9,871 bases of DNA from Pseudofrankia asymbiotica. GTDB taxonomy: Bacteria; Actinomycetota; Actinomycetes; Frankiales; Frankiaceae. This document shows positions 6,848-9,871 of this stretch, one piece after another. A program made the position numbers and the translations under genes. The notes under the pieces were generated by a model. It had not been told where the DNA came from, did not search any database, and saw only the letters and a program-made list of their open reading frames with translations. The stretch lies in the NCBI RefSeq assembly GCF_001983105.1, contig NZ_MOMC01000025.1, positions 89,103 through 98,973 of the forward strand, written 5' to 3'. How positions within the stretch are numbered: the stretch's first letter is position 1; every line of letters starts with the position of its first letter.

Positions 6848-8110
6848 ATGCTCGACAAGCGCTTCATCCGGGAGAACCCGGACGTCGTGAAGCAGGCGGT
6901 GCGCGTCAAGGGACTCGACCTTGACGTCGACGAGCTGCTCCAGCTCGACCAGGACAGCCGCAAGCTGCAGTTCGAGGTCGACACAGCGCAGGCCAGCCGC
7001 AAGTCCCGGTCCAAGGAGTTCGCCAAGGCCGACGTGGCCCGCAAGGCCGAGCTGCGGGCCGAGCAGGCCGACTTCGACAGAAACCTGACCGAGCTGCGCG
7101 AGCGGCTGTCCGCGACCAGCGCCCAGCTGAACGAGCTGATGCTGGCGACGCCGACCATCCCGTGGGAGGGCGCGCCGGTCGGCGCGGACGAGTCCGCGAA
7201 CACGGTCGTGCGCGCCTGGGGCACCCCACCCACGTTCGACTTCACCCCGCTCGACCACGTCGACCTCGCCGAGAAGCGCGGCTGGGCCGAGTTCGCCCGG
7301 GCGCGCCGGGTCGCCGGTGAGCGGGCCTACGTGCTGTGCGGCGACGCGGTGCTGCTGGAGCGGGCACTGCACTCGTACGCCCTCGACCTGCTGCAGGGCC
7401 ACGGCTTCCGGCTGATGTCGGTGCCCTCGCTGGTCAAGGAGGCCCCTCTGGTCGGCACCGGCATGCTGCCGAAGGGCCGCGCCGAGATCTACGAGATCCC
7501 GGCCGACGACGCCTTCCTCGCCGGCACCGCCGAGGTGTCGCTGGTCGGCCTGCACGCCGGCGAGATCCTCGACGCCGCGCGGCTGCCGATCCGGTACGCG
7601 GGCATCTCGCCGTGCTTCCGCCGGGAGATCGGCAGCGCGAGCCGGGACGTGCGCGGGCTGCTGCGCGTCCACCAGTTCGAGAAGGTCGAGCAGTTCGTCA
7701 TCTGCGCCGACGACCAGGACGAGTCGGACCGCTGGCACGCGGAGCTGCTCGGCACCGCGGAGTCGATCCTGCAGGCCCTGGGGCTGGCCTACGAGGTCGT
7801 CGAGTGCGCCACCGGCGACATGGGCGTAGGCAAGTATCGGATGAACGACATCAACACCTGGTTCCCGTCGCTCGGGCTGTTCCGGGAGACGCACAGCTGT
7901 TCGTCGCTGAAGGACTGGCAGGCGCGGCGGGCGAACGTGCGTTACCGGACCGCGAGCGGCGAGATCCACTTCGCGTACACCCTGAACAACACCGCGGTCG
8001 CCACCCCCCGGCTGCTCGCCGCCGTGCTGGAGAACTTCCAGACGGCGGACGGCACGCTGCGGGTGCCCGAGGTACTCCGTCCCTACCTGGGCGGCCGCGA
8101 AACGCTGTGA
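6848..8110 (+). CDS. serS: Seryl-tRNA synthetase, atypical subtype
   Basis: A class II aminoacyl-tRNA synthetase that charges tRNA-Ser with serine. The 420-residue length is standard. The N-terminal region (about 30-100) is a charged helical arm, likely the tRNA-binding coiled coil. The catalytic core shows TAE at 227-229, motif 2 CFRREIGSASRDVRGLLRVHQF beginning at C256 (quoted in part: CFRREIGS and RVHQFEKVEQF), HSCSSLKDWQARRANVRY, and a motif 3 arginine (R388) in TLNNTAVATPRLL. The frame is open back to a GTG at 6755, but the ATG at 6848 gives the family-typical MLDKRFIRENPDVV start; the extension would run across the palindromes. The ribosome-binding site is weak (AGGA at 6831 or GGGA just upstream). 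From memory, the motif 3 and DMGVGKYRMNDINTW regions do not resemble the usual actinobacterial housekeeping SerRS, so this may be a second or transferred copy. Confidence 0.93.
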   Translation: MLDKRFIRENPDVVKQAVRVKGLDLDVDELLQLDQDSRKLQFEVDTAQASRKSRSKEFAKADVARKAELRAEQADFDRNLTELRERLSATSAQLNELMLATPTIPWEGAPVGADESANTVVRAWGTPPTFDFTPLDHVDLAEKRGWAEFARARRVAGERAYVLCGDAVLLERALHSYALDLLQGHGFRLMSVPSLVKEAPLVGTGMLPKGRAEIYEIPADDAFLAGTAEVSLVGLHAGEILDAARLPIRYAGISPCFRREIGSASRDVRGLLRVHQFEKVEQFVICADDQDESDRWHAELLGTAESILQALGLAYEVVECATGDMGVGKYRMNDINTWFPSLGLFRETHSCSSLKDWQARRANVRYRTASGEIHFAYTLNNTAVATPRLLAAVLENFQTADGTLRVPEVLRPYLGGRETL

Positions 8111-8113
8111 CAT

Positions 8114-8310
8114 TGGTTCGCTCCGTCCGGGCGCGGCGCTCCGGCGCCGTCCTCGCCTGGCGGCTCGGACGACCACTCCACGCCGTGTCCTCCTGCGCTC
8201 ACGGGCGCTACGGCGACCTCGCTGCGGCCCGACCCACGTCGCTTCGCTCGTGGGCTGGGCCTCCGCGAGGCGCGCCTCCGCGCCCAGCACGGTCGCCCGC
8301 CGCTGAACCT
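8114..8310 (-). repeat. Dispersed intergenic repeat, right (inverted) copy
   Basis: On the minus strand this block matches the element at 146-340. The shared core is 8181-8294 (about 109 of 114 bases identical by hand alignment), and the shared terminal CGGAGCGAACCA corresponds to 8114-8125. The central part (about 8126-8180) is not conserved between the copies. It keeps the palindrome GAGGCGCGCCTC (8267-8278). It begins three bases after the serS stop. A long minus-strand frame runs through it and antisense to serS, but I regard that as a GC-rich shadow. No mobility gene is linked to it. Confidence 0.8.
8135..8148 (+). terminator. Short GC hairpin downstream of serS
   Basis: GGCGC and GCGCC form a five-base stem with a TCCG tetraloop, 25 bases after the serS stop, inside the dispersed repeat. 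It has no T-tract. It could end serS transcripts, but the stem is short and GC-rich sequence makes such hairpins common by chance. Confidence 0.3.
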
Positions 8311-8400
8311 CACGAAGGCCGGCCATCAACTGGCCCAACCACGATCCCTTCGCTCCAGGGCCGGGCTGCTGGGGCCAACGCACCTCATCCGGTAACTTCG

Positions 8401-8567
8401 CCGACGGGTACCGTCGGACACTCCGTGTCTCCAAGGTTCCGCTAAGGCAACGCCAAGGCGGCACTTAGCCGGACTCAGGAGGCTAGGGCGGGTCGGCGGG
8501 CCTGAGGGTGAAGGGTATGCGAAAAAGATCTTACTTCGCTTACCCGGCAGCCTTGATCCCCAGGATC
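8401..8567. other. Gene-free region with serial inverted repeats
   Basis: Between the dispersed repeat and the isomerase start (8311-8623) I see no gene. From 8401 on there are six inverted repeats one after another: CCGACGG/CCGTCGG (8401-8417), GACAC/GTGTC (8417-8429), GCTAAG/CTTAGC (8441-8469, enclosing CGCC/GGCG), CTCAGG/CCTGAG (8474-8506), GGGTATGCGAA/TTCGCTTACCC with one mismatch (8513-8545, loop containing AAGATCTT) and GATCC/GGATC (8555-8567). It could be a structured leader of the downstream gene or a small RNA. It does not match tRNA, tmRNA, 6C RNA or RNase P RNA as I know them. Positions 8311-8400 show nothing clear. Confidence 0.5.
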
Positions 8568-8623
8568 GGCCAGGGACGCGGACGGTAGGAGCAGGGCGCG
8601 CGGAGGGCAGGGAGGCCCGGTAG

Positions 8624-9547
8624 GTGAGCAACTCGAAGACACGACGACGACGCGAGCTGGAGATGGCCAGAGCGCAGCGAGCGGCGGAGCGCCGGCAGGC
8701 CGCCCGTCGCCGGCGGCAGCGGATCATCACCATCGTCTCGGCCGCGCTGGTGGTCGTGCTGGGCGGCACGATCACGGCCGTCGTGCTGGCCACCACCGGT
8801 GACGGCGGCACCGCCACGGCCACCGCGAGCCCGAGCGCGAGCGCGAACGCGGCCACCACCAAGGTCGGCGACTGCGTCTACACCAAGGACACCTCCGGCC
8901 AGGCGCCGGCGAAGGAAGTCTCGATGCCCGCCGCGGCGCCGGCCGTGAGCACCAAGCCGGCGATGATGACCATCAACACGAACCTGGGCACGATGGTCGC
9001 GACCCTCGACCCGGCCAAGGCGCCGTGCACGGTGCACGCGCTGTACGCGCTGGCACAGCAGAAGTACTTCGACGACACCCCCTGCCACCGCGAGACCTTC
9101 GGGCCCGAGGCCGGCATCTACGTCCTGCAGTGCGGCGACCCGTCCGGCACCGGCTCGGGCACCCCCGGCTTCACCTACAAGAACGAGAACACCGCGGGCG
9201 TCAACTACAACCGCGGTGTGCTCGCCATGGCCAACGCCGGCGCGGACACCAACGGCAGCCAGTTCTTCATCAACTACGCCGACCCGAGCGAGGAGGGCGC
9301 GAAGGCGCTCGCCGGCGGCTACACCGTCTTCGGCCAGATCACCCAGGGCCTGGACATCCTCGACAAGATCACCAGCCCGGGTGTTGAGGAGGGCGGCTCG
9401 GACGGCGCTCCCGTGTCCAAGCCCCAGATCACCTCGATCACCATCGACCAGGAGCAGCCCGCGGCCACCGGGTCCGCGTCGCCGGCGCCCGCGACGAGCC
9501 CGGCCGCGTCGCCGGCTCCGACAGCCACCGCCAGCCCGACGTCCTGA
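8624..9547 (+). CDS. Membrane-anchored cyclophilin-type peptidyl-prolyl isomerase
   Basis: A predicted cis-trans prolyl isomerase acting on the outer face of the membrane. The 307-residue product has a strongly basic cytoplasmic N-terminus with many arginines (7-33), one hydrophobic segment (about 34-56), a Ser/Thr/Ala-rich linker, the cyclophilin domain (about 112-275) and a Pro/Ala/Ser/Thr-rich tail. Domain landmarks are HRETFGPEAGIYVLQCGDP (155-173), with the arginine and glutamine expected in the active site, GFTYKNEN, RGVLAMANAG and NGSQFFI (210-216). The loop after HR departs from the usual HRVIPGFMIQGGD form. Four cysteines (84, 135, 154, 170) lie on the exported side and might form disulfides. 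The GTG start has GGAGG at 8611-8615, eight bases upstream. Similar tethered isomerases are common in actinobacteria. Regulation is unknown, but the structured region upstream is notable. Confidence 0.9.
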   Translation: MSNSKTRRRRELEMARAQRAAERRQAARRRRQRIITIVSAALVVVLGGTITAVVLATTGDGGTATATASPSASANAATTKVGDCVYTKDTSGQAPAKEVSMPAAAPAVSTKPAMMTINTNLGTMVATLDPAKAPCTVHALYALAQQKYFDDTPCHRETFGPEAGIYVLQCGDPSGTGSGTPGFTYKNENTAGVNYNRGVLAMANAGADTNGSQFFINYADPSEEGAKALAGGYTVFGQITQGLDILDKITSPGVEEGGSDGAPVSKPQITSITIDQEQPAATGSASPAPATSPAASPAPTATASPTS

Positions 9548-9581
9548 CGGCCTGACCGGGGCCGCGAGCCACCCGACAACT

Positions 9582-9619
9582 CCGCTGGGGCTGATCTCCT
9601 CCGAGATCAGCCCCGGCGG
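9582..9619. terminator. Strong bidirectional hairpin terminator
   Basis: GGGGCTGATCTC and GAGATCAGCCCC form a perfect 12-bp stem with a CTCC loop. The stem extends by a T-G pair and CCGC/GCGG to 17 pairs. It lies 34 bases after the isomerase stop and 42 bases from the stop of the convergent minus-strand gene, so it can serve both. No T-tract is present, as is usual in this kind of genome. Confidence 0.85.
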
Positions 9620-9661
9620 CGTCTCAGGACCTCGCGCGGTGGTCCCGCCCAGGCGGTCGGG

Positions 9662-9871
9662 TCAGGTCGAGTTCCACTTCCGGACGGTGTCGATCCTGGC
9701 GCGTAGCTGGGCCGCGGTGGCCTGGCCGCTGGGCGGGCCACCGCAGGCGCGGCGGAGCTCCGCGTGGATCATGCCGTGGGGGCGGCCGGAGCGGTGGTTG
9801 TTGGCCGCGACCAGCCGGTTGAGCTCCTTGCGCAGCTCGCCGATCACCTCGTGGACCGGGCGGTCGCCGTC
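9662..9871 (-). CDS. 3' end of an unrecognised gene (partial)
   Basis: A minus-strand frame runs from the right edge of the window to a TGA at 9662-9664, giving at least 69 residues of C-terminus. A GTG at 9847 could be a start, but no ribosome-binding site precedes it and the frame stays open to the window edge, so truncation by the window is more likely. The peptide has a helical region (VIGELRKELNRLVAANNHRS), then GRPHGMIHAELRRACGGPP, then QATAAQLRARIDTVRKW. The pattern looks like a conserved, folded C-terminal domain rather than a shadow. I do not recognise the family and assign no function. It converges on the isomerase across a shared terminator. Confidence 0.65.
   Translation of the reverse strand, partial: DGDRPVHEVIGELRKELNRLVAANNHRSGRPHGMIHAELRRACGGPPSGQATAAQLRARIDTVRKWNST

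Noticed and set aside
146..8310. Composite transposon bounded by the inverted repeats
   Set aside because: The repeats encode no transposase, no target duplication is seen at the outer edges, and the enclosed genes are chromosomal in type.
6785..8464. Long minus-strand open frame (559 codons) antisense to serS
   Set aside because: It is low-complexity and rich in Arg, Gly and Gln, lies opposite a clearly real gene and passes through a repeat. It is a typical GC-rich shadow frame.
8401..8623. A tRNA, tmRNA, RNase P RNA or known riboswitch before the isomerase gene
   Set aside because: No cloverleaf with a TTCGA-type loop and no conserved cores of these RNAs could be seen; only serial hairpins are present.

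Overview
The base composition is very GC-rich, the reading frames are strongly GC-biased, and GTG starts and ATGA stop/start overlaps are common. With the gene content, this points to an actinobacterial chromosome. Intergenic repeats carrying the 12-mer GAGCGAAGCGAG made me think of Frankia or a close relative, but that assignment comes from memory and was not tested.

Layout, left to right. Positions 1-340 hold non-coding repeats: a degenerate tandem repeat of about 86 bp that runs into a dispersed element of about 195 bp. Next is crtI (phytoene desaturase, 352-1938), whose 3' end is a 19-bp direct duplication that supplies the stop codon. A tight three-gene operon follows, joined by two ATGA overlaps: a MoxR-family AAA+ ATPase (2011-3114), a DUF58 protein (3111-4517) and a membrane-anchored von Willebrand A protein (4514-5473). 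Then comes crtB (phytoene synthase, 5594-6670), which has a promoter placed so that its mRNA may be leaderless. A dense nest of palindromes (6709-6789) precedes a seryl-tRNA synthetase of unusual type (6848-8110). A second copy of the left-end dispersed element follows in inverted orientation, starting three bases after the serS stop. A gene-free stretch of about 300 bp is full of consecutive inverted repeats. It leads to a membrane-anchored cyclophilin-type peptidyl-prolyl isomerase (8624-9547), a strong bidirectional hairpin terminator, and the 3' end of an unrecognised minus-strand gene that runs out of the window.

How the genes work together. CrtB and CrtI are consecutive steps of carotenoid synthesis (GGPP to phytoene to lycopene-type products), yet the MoxR operon separates them. 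That operon resembles the widespread MoxR-DUF58-VWA module (Rv1479-Rv1481 in Mycobacterium tuberculosis), thought to be a chaperone-like or envelope-linked assembly system. Serine tRNA charging and the extracytoplasmic isomerase look like separate transcription units.

No wholly new system is evident. The features most worth a second look are the inverted repeat pair bracketing about 7.8 kb, the palindromic region upstream of serS, the divergent SerRS, the duplication that makes the crtI stop, and the structured intergenic region before the isomerase.
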